Below are positions 11,272 to 24,154 of a stretch of 64,000 nt of DNA, one piece after another. Position numbers and translations under genes: made by a program. How positions within the stretch are numbered: position 1 is the first letter of the stretch; every line of letters begins with the position of its first letter. The notes under the pieces were generated by a model. That model searched no databases. It was not told the origin of the DNA and saw only the letters and a list, made by a program, of their open reading frames with translations. This DNA comes from Heterodera schachtii (taxonomy: Eukaryota; Nematoda; Chromadorea; Rhabditida; Heteroderidae), in assembly GCA_023374025.1 (NCBI GenBank), contig SIJG01000084.1:303159-367158 (forward strand). The letters are read 5' to 3'.

Positions 11272-13126
11272 TTCCATTAAACAATAAAAATTATACAAAG
11301 AAAAAAAAAATATTTAATATCATTTATTATAACAATTTTTTGTAAAAAATGGAAATTTAAGTGTGCATTTAAACAAAATTGCCATAATAAAACTAATCTA
11401 ATTAAGAAACGGTTTTATTTAAATATAAAAATGAATGTTTCATTTTTAATTTTTGGAGTGAATGAATAAATAAAATATTTTTAAAATGAAAAGATTAATG
11501 GACAGCATAAAAACTCTCTCAAATTTCGTAGCAAACAATCAAAGATCAAACAGTGTTGAGCTCAACTTGAATTAGAAAAATTTATTTGCACAGTCTGCTG
11601 AAGCAAAAAAGAGGCCACATTTTTGTACGTAAGAATTTTTTGGTGCACATTTTTCAAAATGATTGAGAGGGGATGAAGCGCTATTTTTAGTGCAACTTGA
11701 AGAAATTTTATTTATAAAATTGAAGATTTTATTAAAATAAAATTTTAAAAATATTTATGAAGGTAAGAAAATTTATAAAAAATACCAAATTTATTATTAG
11801 GAAATTTGAAACTCAAATTCAATGTTTTTAAAATTTTTAACCAATTTCGGCAAAAAATCGTTTCAACAATTTTAATTTCATGCATGAATTTGTGCATATT
11901 TCCCTAATTTTTTAATTAGTCGCAAAAATAAATTTTGAGTTTTTAGATGAAAAAAGTAATTGAAGTTTTTTTTGTCGTTTAAATCCTTTAAAATATCTAT
12001 GTATTGAATCTATATCTATTTTTTCCATTTTTAGCAATTTGCTCAAATTCATATTTCAGAGTTTAGTCCGCATTTTTTTTATTTTAGGTTTTTAACTCAT
12101 AGTTTTCTTTTTTTAATTTCGTACAAATTCTTTTTCAAACATAATTGCACGCGATTTTATAATATTTTGTACAAAGGCAACTCCCTTATTTGGGAAACGT
12201 TATTAGTAAACACAAAACGCACATTTTTTACAAATTAATCCAAAAATATGCCATTAAATTTTAATCATAAAGTTTCAAATCTTTCGAGAAAATTATGAAA
12301 TATTAAATATTGTAAATCAATTTCTCCTCTCCAATGTTTAGGCAATTGAAAAATTGAATTTTCGACATTGTTCTTATTCAGGCTGACTTTATTTTTTCCA
12401 TGTTGATTTCAAAGTGACTATGTTCTTTTGATATTGAATCCATCCATTTCTCTGACATATTGTTAAAAATAAAAATCATGGAAATTATTAATAAAAAAAT
12501 TATTTAATAGAATTATATTTTTGGAAATTAACTCCGTTTATTTACATTTAAAAATTTAAACTCATTCTTATAATTAAAAAATAATTTTCATTGCCTTGTA
12601 AAGTCCCATTTTTTTTAATCCGGGACAAATATAGCTCGAAAATTTGGGCTTCTAGGAACAGCTGGAATTTTGTGTGATAAAAGGGCGTTTAGATTTTAGT
12701 ATGAATTTTTTCGTTTATGTTTATCCTATAAATATCATTTATCTCGGTCATTAGTTCCTTATTATTTACGTAAATACCGTATTTAATGAATATTTTATGG
12801 CATGGCATTGTCCAATTTGGCACAATAACATTTACTAATATGTACAGAACCATCTGCGCTAATTAGTTTTAGTATTAGAAAACGGATAAAGCAATGGACA
12901 AAAGTATTCTAAATAAATATAAAATTTTATTTGAAATCGGTAAAAGAAAATATAATTTAAATATGTTTTTCTCTTATTTTTTATTTTGTTGATGTTTAAA
13001 TTTTGATAGCAAAAAAATATATAAATTATTAGACAATAAATTGAGTACATTTGGCGTATATGGAACAAAATTATTACTTGATTAGAAGAAGCAAATTAAC
13101 TGAAAAATTAAAAAAATTTTATCACT
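11272..13126. other. AT-rich spacer and upstream region of receptor 1
   Basis: Very AT-rich with no exon candidates. From about 12850 ('aaaacggataaagcaatgga') the sequence is repeated upstream of receptor 2 (about 16780 and 17610-17660), so the receptor duplication included the promoter region. Confidence 0.6.
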
Positions 13127-16100
13127 ATGTCAATTCCACCACTTGCTGATGCTAATGGCACTAATTTGCTTATTAATGCCGTGCCAGAAAATATGCCACA
13201 ATCAATGCCACGAAATTCATCATCATCTCTTCAGGCTGATGATATTATTGCTGGCACAGCGCTTTTAGTTGCCGCCTTTTTAGGTTAAAAATTGCTAAAA
13301 TCTTTTATTTTTTAAAGACTTTGTATGCATAAAAATGAGTTTTAAAATTTTAAATGAAATTTGATTTGAAAAGAATAATTAAATTAAATAATTAATAGGT
13401 CAATTAACATTGAATTATTGTTATTAACTTAAAATAAAAATTATTTAGATAAATTTACTAATATTTATTTAAATATTAATAATGAAAATATTAATAAAAT
13501 AATTTTCAGGCATTTTCCTTCATGTTACTGAAATGTTGACCATGTACAAATTGGTGAAGGATGTGATCGGATTTCGCTTTTTTCTCATCCTTTCATTTGC
13601 TGACCTCAATATGTTGTTGTTGTTCGGCATCATTCCTGGTTCGGTTACGTTGAAAAAAATCAATTAAAATTCTCCAATTTTGATAATGCTCTAAAATTAG
13701 AGAAATACTGGGCCAAGAAATTATTTAATGAAAAAAAAACATTCATGGAAAAATAGGCATTTCATAGTACAGTCTCGACTACTATTCACATTAATTAAAT
13801 GGCTTAAAATTAAAATTAATTTGATGTAGATTAATACACAAAATAGAGACCAAAAAAGAATCAGGAATATCTGCTGAATTGTAACCATAGAGATTGGATT
13901 TCACGATTTACAGAAAGTATAAAATCCGACAATTTTTCAATTTTTTTTCTCATTCTTTTAAAAAAATAGGTGCCGCCATTTTTGTGCCATCACTGCTTGT
14001 CCCATTGACGGCATGGAAATACAGTATGCACATTTGGGCGGATACTGTGTGGTTTTCCGGCTGCTACATGAACCTGTTGGTCGCGATCACACGGTTTGCG
14101 TGTGTGGTGTTCCCTCTCCAATTTCGCATGCTCCGGCGCCAGTTCACTTGTTGGCTGATCGGAATGGCCGTTTGGGCTGCAGCGTTGGCCCAATCTTTGG
14201 CCACAAACAGCGCTTCATGGTCAGAATTGAAACACACATACACGTTTTATAGCTGATCATCTATTAGTGCCATTCCAGGAAGGGCACAATGAGTGGGGAA
14301 ACAACAGACCCCACCTCATCATCTAAATTAAAAATTTTTAAACAAAAAATGGAAGATAACTAAAAAAAACCACGTAAATAAATCATTTTTAATCATAATT
14401 TTTCACTTTTCCATTGTTTAACAACTCATGTTGTTAGTTTTAAATGAAACAAAAATAAAATTAAAAGATCCCATTATAACGGACTGATTTAATCTCTAAT
14501 TTTTATATCCACATTCATATGTATTTAGGTGGTTAAACAATTCGTTAGTTAAGAAGTGATAAATCTTTCATGCCATAATAGCCTTAGGTGTTCTCTAATT
14601 GATTGCTAAATGTAAAAAATTGAATAAAAAACTTAGAATTACAAATTTAACTGTTATTTACGAAACAATCTAGCACCAAAAAAGCTTGCCATCCCGTTCA
14701 TACGCATAGGCCAAAAAATGCCGTAATGCGGAAACGACCTTGTTAAGAAACTCGATTGAAATAGTTAAAATAATAAAATTTTATTAAAACAAATTAGGTT
14801 TGTTGCCGTTTGGTACACGGCCGGCACATACGGAATGAACTGTGATTGGTCGGCATATGCCAAATCGGGCACCCTCACTTATTATGTGGTGTTGAATTCG
14901 CTGATCATTGTGGCATATTTGCTCATTTACATTTCAACAGCAGTGATCATATTCACGAAAAAGGCGGTAAAATTAATCAAAAAAATATTATTAAATTTGT
15001 AATTACCATCAATTAGGTCCGATTGCGATTTTTCAAAGCAATTTTGAAGCCAAAAAGTTCGTCAAATGATGGCCAAATGGCCAATGGTCAACAGCAGAAA
15101 AATAATGGCCAATTTGTTTCGCCAATTAGTAAAGCAGCTAATGAGCCAAAAAGGCTTTCTGTTGCTGTGGGCGTTGTTGAGCTTCATCCAAAAAATAGTC
15201 GAGTAGCGCTACAACAACGAAGCCTGAGGTATTAAATGGAAAAATAAATAAATAAATGTTGATTGAAAATTAATTATATTAATTAGTGGCTAATGTAAGA
15301 GAATTGGCCAATTTTTTTTATTATTAAAATCTTTTTTGGTTGAAACGCGAAAATTGAGGTAGAATCAATGAAATTTCAAAGATTTTTGACATATTTAAAC
15401 TATTAAAAATCAGACCAAAAAAAGGCATTCCTAAGCTGAAATTGATCAAAAAATAGTAATTTTATCGATGCCTTTGATTTTAGCGTTTCAATCTAAAAAC
15501 CGATCGGGTAATAAAAAGGAATTTGGGTAAATATCATTTTATTTTTTTGATTATACTTAGTAGAATTGGCTATGACCAAAATAATATTGAATTTTCATTG
15601 TGATTTAGCTATTCAATAAAATTTTAATTTTGCTATTCAATAAATTTTCAATTATAATTTTAATATATATTTTTTATTTTAAGCAACAACAATTTGCTAA
15701 TTCGTACTGTAAATATTGCGCGATCAGTGCGTAAGAGTGAATCAACAACATCACAACATTCAATGGAGATGCGACTGGTGATCCCATGCTGTGTAAATGC
15801 ACTGATTTTCATCATCGGTACATTTTTCAAATTTGAATTAATTTTCATATTTCAATTACTGATCAATGTAAAATTTATTAACTTCAGAAATTCTCACAAC
15901 CCTCGAAAAAAGAAAATACAAAAAAAAAAAAAATTCATTTTTTATTGGAAAAGTATCTCTGAATTCTCAAAATTTTCTATCCCTTGAAAAATAAGATTAT
16001 CTTTTCTGCTTGTTTGATGGGAGTCCTGCTTTAAAAATTAATTAAAAATTATGAATTTTTGAAAATAATATTTTTTATTTTTTGTATTTTAAATTCACAA

Positions 16101-16494
16101 AATCTTTATTAAATTTATGTTTAATATTCTCTTATAATGAAATTAATTTAGGTCAAATTTGCATTATGAACGGAGGCATTGGACCGCAAGGCAAATGGTC
16201 CGATTTGTCCGTAATGCTAATGTAATTTATTTTAATTCTTCATTTATTTATAATTTTAATTCATTTTTATAATTTTAATTCAATTTTTTTTTCAGCTTTT
16301 GTCTCCAGTCAATTGCTCCGCCAATTCTTCGTCTCATCTTCAGCAAAATGCTTCGGCATCAGTTTATGGCACATTTGAGGCTGAAACGGCCGGCAAACAA
16401 TGGCACTCCGCCGCCGGTGGGTGCCGGCATAGCACTGAAGCAACCGAAGCGAATTGGGATGATGACTGTGCCAATTACACCACAAAAATATTAA
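13127..16494 (+). CDS. Seven-transmembrane chemoreceptor, Srx-like, copy 1 (8 exons, 439 aa)
   Basis: Exons: 13127-13283, 13510-13638, 13970-14219, 14798-14966, 15017-15228, 15684-15817, 16152-16221 and 16296-16494. Every junction is GT...AG and in phase, and the sum is 1320 nt. TM1 is near LLVAAFLGIFLHVTEMLTMY, TM2 near FFLILSFADLNMLLLFGIIP, TM3 ends AITRFACVVFPLQF (the family's Arg-containing cytoplasmic motif), TM5 is near LNSLIIVAYLLIYISTAVII, TM6 near LVIPCCVNALIFIIGQICI, and TM7 near VMLIFCLQSIAPPILRLIFS. The long third loop is Gln/Asn/Ser-rich. The N-terminus has N-glycosylation sites and no signal peptide. Nematode receptors of this kind sit in the plasma membrane of sensory neurons and couple to G proteins. 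The ligand is unknown, and assignment to Srx rather than a neighbouring class is moderate. Confidence 0.85.
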
Positions 16495-17728
16495 TTTTGA
16501 TTAATTTGTTTATTGTATTCATTGGCTTCGAATGGATAAAATTTGTGTATAATATTAAAAAAATAATAATTTTTGATTTTATAAAAATCACCTAATTTCA
16601 AATGCCAAAAATAGGCAAATTAAATAACAATTTATTAAAAATATGCATACCATTATTACATATGCCCATGTATTACAGTTATAATTTAATATATATTAAT
16701 TTAAGGAGAAATAATTTTTTAACATTTGCCAATATGTACGTCACCAAAGTTAACAGCTGCGATAATTGATTTTCATAATAGAAAACGGATAAAGTAATGG
16801 ACAAAGCATTTTGAATAAATTACAAATTTGGAATAGTTCAAAAGAGAAAAAAATAATTTTAATTTTTTTATAATTTTTCTGATTTTTATTTTGTTGATCT
16901 TTGAATTATATATGAGCAAAAATAAACGACTTATTAAATTTTTAATGATTTAATTGAAAGTATTTTTAAATCGACATTTTTGTGACTTATTAATAGGGCT
17001 GGGAATTTAAGAAAAATTAATTTTTTTTTTAAATTTTGAATGCCTTAAAATGTTCTACACTTTGTTTGAAGCTTCTAACATGCATTTTTGTTCGACTTTT
17101 TGTTTTTAAAAGTTTTGTTTAATTAAAATGTTTTACTTTTTTCTACCTTTATGGCATTTTTATGACTTTTTTTTTTTTTTTGCACTTTTTAAGGCACAAT
17201 TTGAATTTAGCAAAAAAAAAAAAATGCCAAAAAATAAAGGCTCGATCAATGAAGGGCAATCGAAATCCAGGAAAAAACATTCCATAATTGCTTAGAAGAC
17301 CTCGAGAATTGAAACAATTGTTTATTGTCCGATCCTTCAGGCAAAAATATTGGCTTTTAAATCACACCCAATCATTTCCTTTTTACAATGATTTTTACTA
17401 TGACAAATTTGGAAATTTACATTTTTTTTTTGAAATTGTAGCCAAAATTGTTCGTTTTTATAAAATGCTATTCTAAAAATTGTTAAAAAAATTGTATTAT
17501 TCTTTTTTAACTATTGGCTAATTTCCTGTGCTTTTTTGCCTTTTTCGTTACTTTTTGGCGTTTTTAAGGTTTTTTTCGTGAGAATTAATATTTTAAATTG
17601 TACATGTCGTGATAAAGGATAAAGACAATAAATTTAGTACATTTGGCATAAAAAGAACAAAATCAAAATATTACCCTTTTAAACTTAAAAAGGTATTTAA
17701 ATGAAAAATTGAAAAACCTTTTATCACT
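16495..17728. other. Spacer between the receptor copies, with an insertion
   Basis: Both flanks match the upstream region of receptor 1. About 16995-17610 has no counterpart there: it begins 'agggctgggaattt' and is full of 'tgcctttttg'-type runs, so it is probably a transposon insertion that followed the duplication. No gene seen. Confidence 0.55.
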
Positions 17729-20700
17729 ATGTCAATTCCACCACTTTCTGGTGCTAATGGCACTAATTTGCTTATTAATGCCGTGCCAGAAAATATACCA
17801 CAATTAATGCCACCAAGTTCATCGTCATCTCTTCCGGCTGATGATATTTTTGCTGGCACAGCGCTTTTATTTGCCGCCTTTTTAGGTTAAAAATTGCTAA
17901 AATCTTACCTTTTAAAATTTATTTGAAATAAAATAATTAATAGGTCAATTAACATTGAATATGTTAATTAACTTAGAATAAAAATGATTGAAGAACAAAA
18001 ATTTATTGCAATTTATATTAAATATTTATTTAATAAAAAAAAATTAATAAAATAATTTTCAGGCATTTTTCTTCATGTTACTGAAATGTTGACCATGTGC
18101 AAATTAGTGAAGGATGTGATCGGATTTCGCTTTTTCCTCATCCTTTCATTTGCTGATCTCAATATGTTGCTATTGTCTGGCATAATTCCTGGTTCGATCA
18201 CTTTGAAAAAAACCGAAATTTAAAAAGTTCCAAATTAATTTGACATTTACGATTAATGTACAAAAAAGAGACCGAAATTTAAAAAAAAAAAATTCAGCGA
18301 TTCGTAATTGTACCCACAGATAGAGAAAGGCAAATCAAAAATTCCTATTTTCCCAGATTCCTTTTTGAGTGGCATTTGTTCAATATATACCAAGATCAGA
18401 ATCTTTCAAAAATTTTTCGAAAGTAACAATTTTGGCAATTTTTCTCATATCCTTTTGTAATAGGTGCCGCCATTTTTGTGCCATCACTGCTTGTCCCATT
18501 GACGGCATGGAAATACAGTATGCACATTTGGGCGGATACTGTGTGGTTTTCCGGCTGCTACATGAACCTGTTGGTCGCGATCACACAGTTTTCCTGTGTG
18601 GTGTTCCCTCTCCAATTTCGCATGCTCCGGCGCCAGTGCACGTGTTGGCTCATCGGAATGGCCGTTTTGGCGGCAGCGTTGGCCCAATCTTTGGCCACAA
18701 ACAGCGCTTCATGGTCAGAATTTAAATACCGTATTCATTGGTTCATGTATTTGGGCAAAAAATCGGGTCCGGGTCCAAGTTTTTCAGCCGGGTCCGGGTA
18801 TCGGGTCCAACCGGTCCTGAAAAATTAATGTTAAAATGATTTTTTGTATTTTTGGACCCGGTTGGACCCGAACTTACTGGATCAGGTACCGGGTTACTGG
18901 ATTTTCAAAAAGTCGGGCCCTGGTACCGGGTCCGGCTCTTGAAAAAACCGGGTATCCGGGTCTTACCCGTTCGGGTACCCGGAACCTGTCTCACCCTATT
19001 TTTAACGAAACATTCTAACACCCAAAAGCTTGCCAATCCTGTTCATACCAATGGGGCGCAAAAAAGGCCGCAATGCTTGAATGCCGGAATTTGGGACTTC
19101 TAAAAATTTCTGGAACGCTTGAAACCCTTAAAAAATTCAATTTAAAAACTCAAAAATCACTTTAGGTTTGTTGCCGTTTGGTACACGGCCGGCACATACG
19201 GAATGAGCTGTGATTGGTCGGCATATGCCAAATCGGGCACCCTCACTTATTATGTGGCGTTGAATTCGCTAATCATTGTGGCATATTTGCTCATTTACAT
19301 TTCAACAGCAGTGATCATATTCACGAAAAAAGCGGTAAAATTACCAAGAAAATATTATTAAATTTGTAATTACCATCAATTAGGTCCGATTGCGATTTTT
19401 CAAAGCAATTTTGAAGCCAAAAAGTTCGTCAAATGATGGCCAAATGGCCAATGGCCAGCAGCAGAAAAATAATGGCCAATTTGTTTCGCCAATTGGTAAA
19501 GCAGCTAATGAGCCAAAAAGGCTTTCTGTTGCTGTGGGCGTTGTTGAGCTTCATCCAAAAAATAGTCGAGTAGCGCTACAACAACGAAGCATGAGGTATT
19601 AAATGGAAAAATAAATAAATAAATGTTGCTTGAAAATTAATTATATTAATTAGTGGCTAATGTAAGAGAATTGGCCAATTTTTTTTATTATTAAAATCTT
19701 TTTTGGTTGAAACGCGAAAATTGAGGCAGAATCAATGAAATTTCAACGATTTTTTGACATCTTTAAACTATTAAAAATCAGATCAAAATGAAAGGCATTC
19801 CTAAGCTGAAATTGATCAAAAAATAGTAATTTTATCGATGCCTTTGATTTTAGCGTTTCAATCTAAAAACCGATCGGGTAATAAAAAGGAATTTGGGTAA
19901 ATATCATTTTATTTTTTTGATTATACTTAGTAGAATTGGCTATGACCAAAATAATATTGAATTTTCATTGTGATTTCAATAGCATTTTAATTTTGCTATT
20001 CAATAAATTTTCAATTATAATTTTAATATATATTTTTTATTTTAAGCAACAACTATTTGCTAATTCGTACTGTAAATATTGCGCGATCAGTGCGTAAGAG
20101 TGAATCAACAACATCACAACATTCAATGGAGATGCGACTGGTGATCCCATGCTGTGTAAATGCACTGATTTTCATCATCGGTACATTTTTCAAATTTGAA
20201 TTAATTTTCATATTTCAATTACTGATCAATGTAAAATTTATTAACTTCAGAAATTCTCACAACCCTCGAAAAAAGAAAATACAAAAAAAAAAAAATTCAT
20301 TTTTTCAAAATAGAAAACAAAAATTCATTTTTTATTGGAAAAGTATCTCTGAATTCTCAAAATTTTCTATCCTTTGAAAAATCAGATTACGGTATCTTTT
20401 CTGCTTGTTTGATGGGAGTCTTGCTTTAAAAATTAATTAAAAATTATGAAATTTTGAAAATAATATTTTTTATTTTTTATATTTTAAATTCACAAAATCT
20501 TTATTAAATTTATGTTTAATATTCTCTTATAATGAAATTAATTTAGGTCAAATTTGCATTATGAACGGAGGCATTGGACCGCAAGGCAAATGGTCCGATT
20601 TGTCCGTAATGCTAATGTAATTTTATTTTAATTCTAATTTATTTTAATTTTATTTTTATAATTTTAATTCAATTTTTTTTCAGCTTTTGTCTTCAGTCAA

Positions 20701-20882
20701 TTGCTCCGCCAATTCTTCGTCTCATCTTCAGCAAAATGCTTCGGCATCATTTTATGGCACATTTGAGGCTGAAACGGCCGGCAAACAATGGCACTCCGCC
20801 GCCGGTGGGTGCCGGCATAGCACTGAAGCAACCGAAGCGAATTGGGATGATGACTGTGCCAATTATACCACAAAAATATTAA
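17729..20882 (+). CDS. Seven-transmembrane chemoreceptor, Srx-like, copy 2 (8 exons, 439 aa)
   Basis: Exons: 17729-17885, 18063-18191, 18464-18713, 19166-19334, 19384-19595, 20047-20180, 20547-20616 and 20684-20882. All have exactly the lengths and phases of copy 1, and introns 5-7 are still nearly identical, so the pair arose by recent tandem duplication. Differences are mostly single residues. The notable one is at the end of TM3, where copy 1 reads AITRFACVVFP and copy 2 reads AITQFSCVVFP, replacing the conserved Arg. No stop or frameshift is present. Intron 3 carries a GGGTCC-rich insertion (about 18745-19005) that copy 1 lacks. It is likely a membrane sensory receptor, but G-protein coupling may be altered. 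Confidence 0.85.
18745..19005. mobile_element. GGGTCC/TACCCG-rich insertion in receptor 2 intron 3
   Basis: Dense repeats of 'cgggtccgggt' and their inverse fill this segment, whose right end is 'cctgtctcaccct'. Copy 1 lacks it, and the flanks resume homology at 'aacgaaac'. Similar oligomer-rich elements are at 34978-35107, 41669-41835 and 58490-59292. Confidence 0.7.
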
Positions 20883-23800
20883 TTTTAATTAATTAATTTA
20901 TTGTATTAATTGGCTTTGAGTGGGTTAATTTTGTGAATTATGTTAAAAATATTAATAATTTTCAATTTACAAAAAACACCAAATTTCAAAATGCAAAAAA
21001 TACACTAATTAAATAATAATAAATAAAAATATGCGTAAACATATACATATGCCCATGTATTACAGTTAAAATTTAATATTTATTAATTTCAGGAAACGAA
21101 TTTTCACAATTTTTTTCGGCATTTTATAAAATTTGGGTAAGATTTAATGTTTTATTTACATTTTTGCTATGAAATTCTTTTAATATAGAAAAGATGATCA
21201 AAAATGCAGAATAACTATCAGACAAAAATTTAAAATATAAATTTAATCCCATTAATAAATTGATGAATTCATTAAATTTTTCTTTTCAAGAATTAAATTA
21301 AGTGCTCAAAACTTCTTCTTTCACCAAATCACGGGTTGGTTCAGCCCAAGTGATAAAAAAAAAGATCATTAAATTGTTTTGAATTTATTTTCTTAATTGC
21401 CTTTTTTTGCTAAATTATTATTTATTAGCGGCCGGGGAAACCCCTCGGGGGTCAAAAGGAATTTCCCCTCACATTTTTGGCTGACGGTGAAGGGACGAAA
21501 AATGTGCTCAATTCACTTATTTCAATGAAAAAATTTTTTGTTGGAAATTGCACCGAATGACAGAAAGAAGGAATTTTTGGGAGATTATGTGCAATTATTT
21601 TATTGCATTTATGCAACTAATTAATTCATTATCATGGAGAATTCAAATTGTTTAATTTTTAAATTCAAATTGCGCCCCCTCCAAATAAGAAAATAATTAA
21701 TTTCATTTAATTTTAATAAAATATTCATTAATCATTAAGCTGTGGTATTAGTGACTTTTTGGCCCTTTATTTGATTGTTTGTATTTGTTTGGCGTAATGT
21801 TAATTTGAATTCGACCCAAATATTTTGGTTTTCTTAAAGTGCAGTTGGTTGATTTAGTTTAAAAATATTCATTAATCATTAAGCATCTAATCTTCATCAT
21901 AATTACTAAGGCTATTTTTAAGGTTTATATATAATTTTTACTACCTATCAGGTTGTTGCAATTCGAAAAAAGCGAAATACGAAAAAACGAAACTAAAATA
22001 AATACGAAATGCGAAACAAGAAAATAAAACAACCTAAAAACACGAAAATACGAAACGCGAAACATGAGATTTTTTACTGAAAAATTGAAAATTTTTTGAA
22101 TCATTCTCAAAATTTGATCAATTAAAAAATTCGAAATCAATTTATTTGAATGAAATAATTTTTTTGTTTAGTAAAGATAAAAAAAGAGAAATTTACTTAT
22201 AGAAAATTTTAAATTTTTCTCAAAAATAATTCAATTCTCATCTTTTTCCTGATCTGAACTACTTGGAATGAAGAAATGATGCGAAAATGGGTATAAAAAT
22301 ATTTGTCAGAAATCAAAACGTGATTTAAAAAATTACGCGGAATGCGAAACACGCCAAAAAAAAAAGAAAAAAAAATTCGTCGCGTTAAGCGGTCGCGCGC
22401 TAACCGACGATATAAGAACGTGTCGTCTCCTCTCATGACAAATTTCGTTATTCCCTTCATCTTAGTTTTAGCATCACTTCCCTTCTCAATTTAATCCGTA
22501 AATTAAACAAAACTTCCGCAAATTTGTTTATGCGGGAAAAAGAATTAATTCTGATTTTGATTTTGTTTAAAATTTTAATGTTAAAAAAATTTCATATTTC
22601 CTCTGGCATCACCTGTTGTTGCCACTGGAAAGTCAATTCCAAAACAATTAACTCAAAATGATATTTTTGCTATAAAAATCCTATTAATTAATTTCACTTT
22701 TAAAAAATTTTCCACCGCCGTACTTCCCATTTCTTTAAACAATATTTGGCCAAAAAATTACTGAAGATATGCAATTTATTACCAATTAGCATAAAATCGG
22801 GCAACAAAATGATTCAAAATTTCCGCGAAAATATAACATGAAATTTTCACCTTTTCCTAAATGCCCCGCTTATGCTTTGCTGTCGTTTTTAAAATATTGC
22901 GGGGGGTAATTTTTTCCAAAATAACAGCCTATAAGGGCATTTGGGAATCATGAGTTTTGCTTTTCCGATTTATTTTTCGCGGAAACTTGAATTAATTCCT
23001 ATAATTTCTAATAAATCTTTGAATCCTTTGATTAAAATATTTCAGATTTTCTTCTCAAATTCGAGACAATTTTCCCCACTTTTTTGGGGGGTCAATTTTT
23101 GATTTTTCAATTTAACATCATTAAAATATGGTTCTCCGTCCGTCGTCCGTTTGTTTTTCGCGGGTGTCCTCAGCATTTTACGACTTTGGTGGCGTTCCCC
23201 GAAGAATTTTTATTACTTTTCCACCCCCGCGCCCGACAAAATCGTTGTGCTCTCCCAAAAATTCAATCACAAATTTGGTCTCATCCAAAAGTGATCGCAG
23301 CGCGTAAGCACCACCAGAACTTATGCTCTGATCACTTATAAATAAACGCAAAAATATAAATTAATAGTGATTTCCTATTTTTTAAAATTAAATTTCATTT
23401 AATCATACAAATTTTATATTAAATAAAAATATTTCACGAAATGGACAATTGTGAGCATTTTTTAACTAATTAAAATGAATATATTTTAGGGCCGGCGATG
23501 CCGACAGGCGCCGCCGTAGGAAAATTCAGATTAATTGATTTTTTTGCCAAAGAATAATCAAATTATTATTTTTAATATTTAACACCAAAAGTATAATTAA
23601 TTAATTTTTATTTTTTATTAAAATTTAAAAAGCAGAAAAATATAAATAATTAAATAATATTTAAAACATTCCAATTTAAAAATTGAATATATCTTTTCAC
23701 AAATTTATTTATCTAACTAAAACAATGGGTCACGCGTGCCCTTTTGGTCCGTCATGAAAATTTTTTTATTGCTTTAATTAATGTGCTCTGTCAGCAATTT

Positions 23801-24154
23801 CCTCACTCCTTTAACCAAAATATATAAATCAAATTCATTTTCTCGAAGAAAAAAAAAATTGAAAAATTTTACCGTATAAAAATTGATGTAATGGTAACAG
23901 ATAATTTAATTTTCGATTTCATTTTTATTCCACCCAAAAAATTTGCGCGATTAATCCGAATTAAAAAAGGAAATAATTTATGTTATAATATAATGAAATA
24001 ATTGGCGAGCTGGTTTAGATAGTTTAAACAGCCTTCAAAATTCAAAAACCTCAAAATTTTTGCATTTTTTAATTAAAAAAATTTAATAAAATTTTTATTA
24101 AAAAATATAATTTGTAAAATTTAGCACAATTAATTAATTGGAATCATTCAAAAA
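20883..24154. other. Long spacer upstream of the glutaminase gene
   Basis: Mostly AT-rich. It holds a palindromic 'ggggaaacccctcggggg' near 21434, a series of 'cgaaacacgaaaatacgaaa' runs at 21960-22070, one dispersed GC hairpin at 23489-23520, and a GC-richer stretch at 23085-23350 that could be a promoter or an unrecognised exon. No supported gene. Confidence 0.5.

Larger units (their letters stand above)
12850..21090 (+). repeat. Tandem segmental duplication of about 4 kb
   Basis: Unit 1 (about 12850-16720) and unit 2 (about 16780-21090) share upstream, exon, intron and downstream sequence. For example, 'tatgcccatgtattacagtt' occurs at about 16663 and 21050. Length differences come from insertions in unit 2. 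Confidence 0.85.

Noticed and set aside
15694..15987. 97-codon frame in receptor 1
   Set aside because: Reads exon 6 through into its intron; a GT donor at 15818 restores homology with the next exon.
16299..16595. 98-codon frame at the end of receptor 1
   Set aside because: Wrong frame of exon 8; the in-phase frame gives the TM7 and C-terminal tail. The same holds for 20687-20896.
23084..23341. 85-codon frame upstream of the glutaminase
   Set aside because: GC-richer than its surroundings but without acceptor, donor or start context; may be a promoter region.
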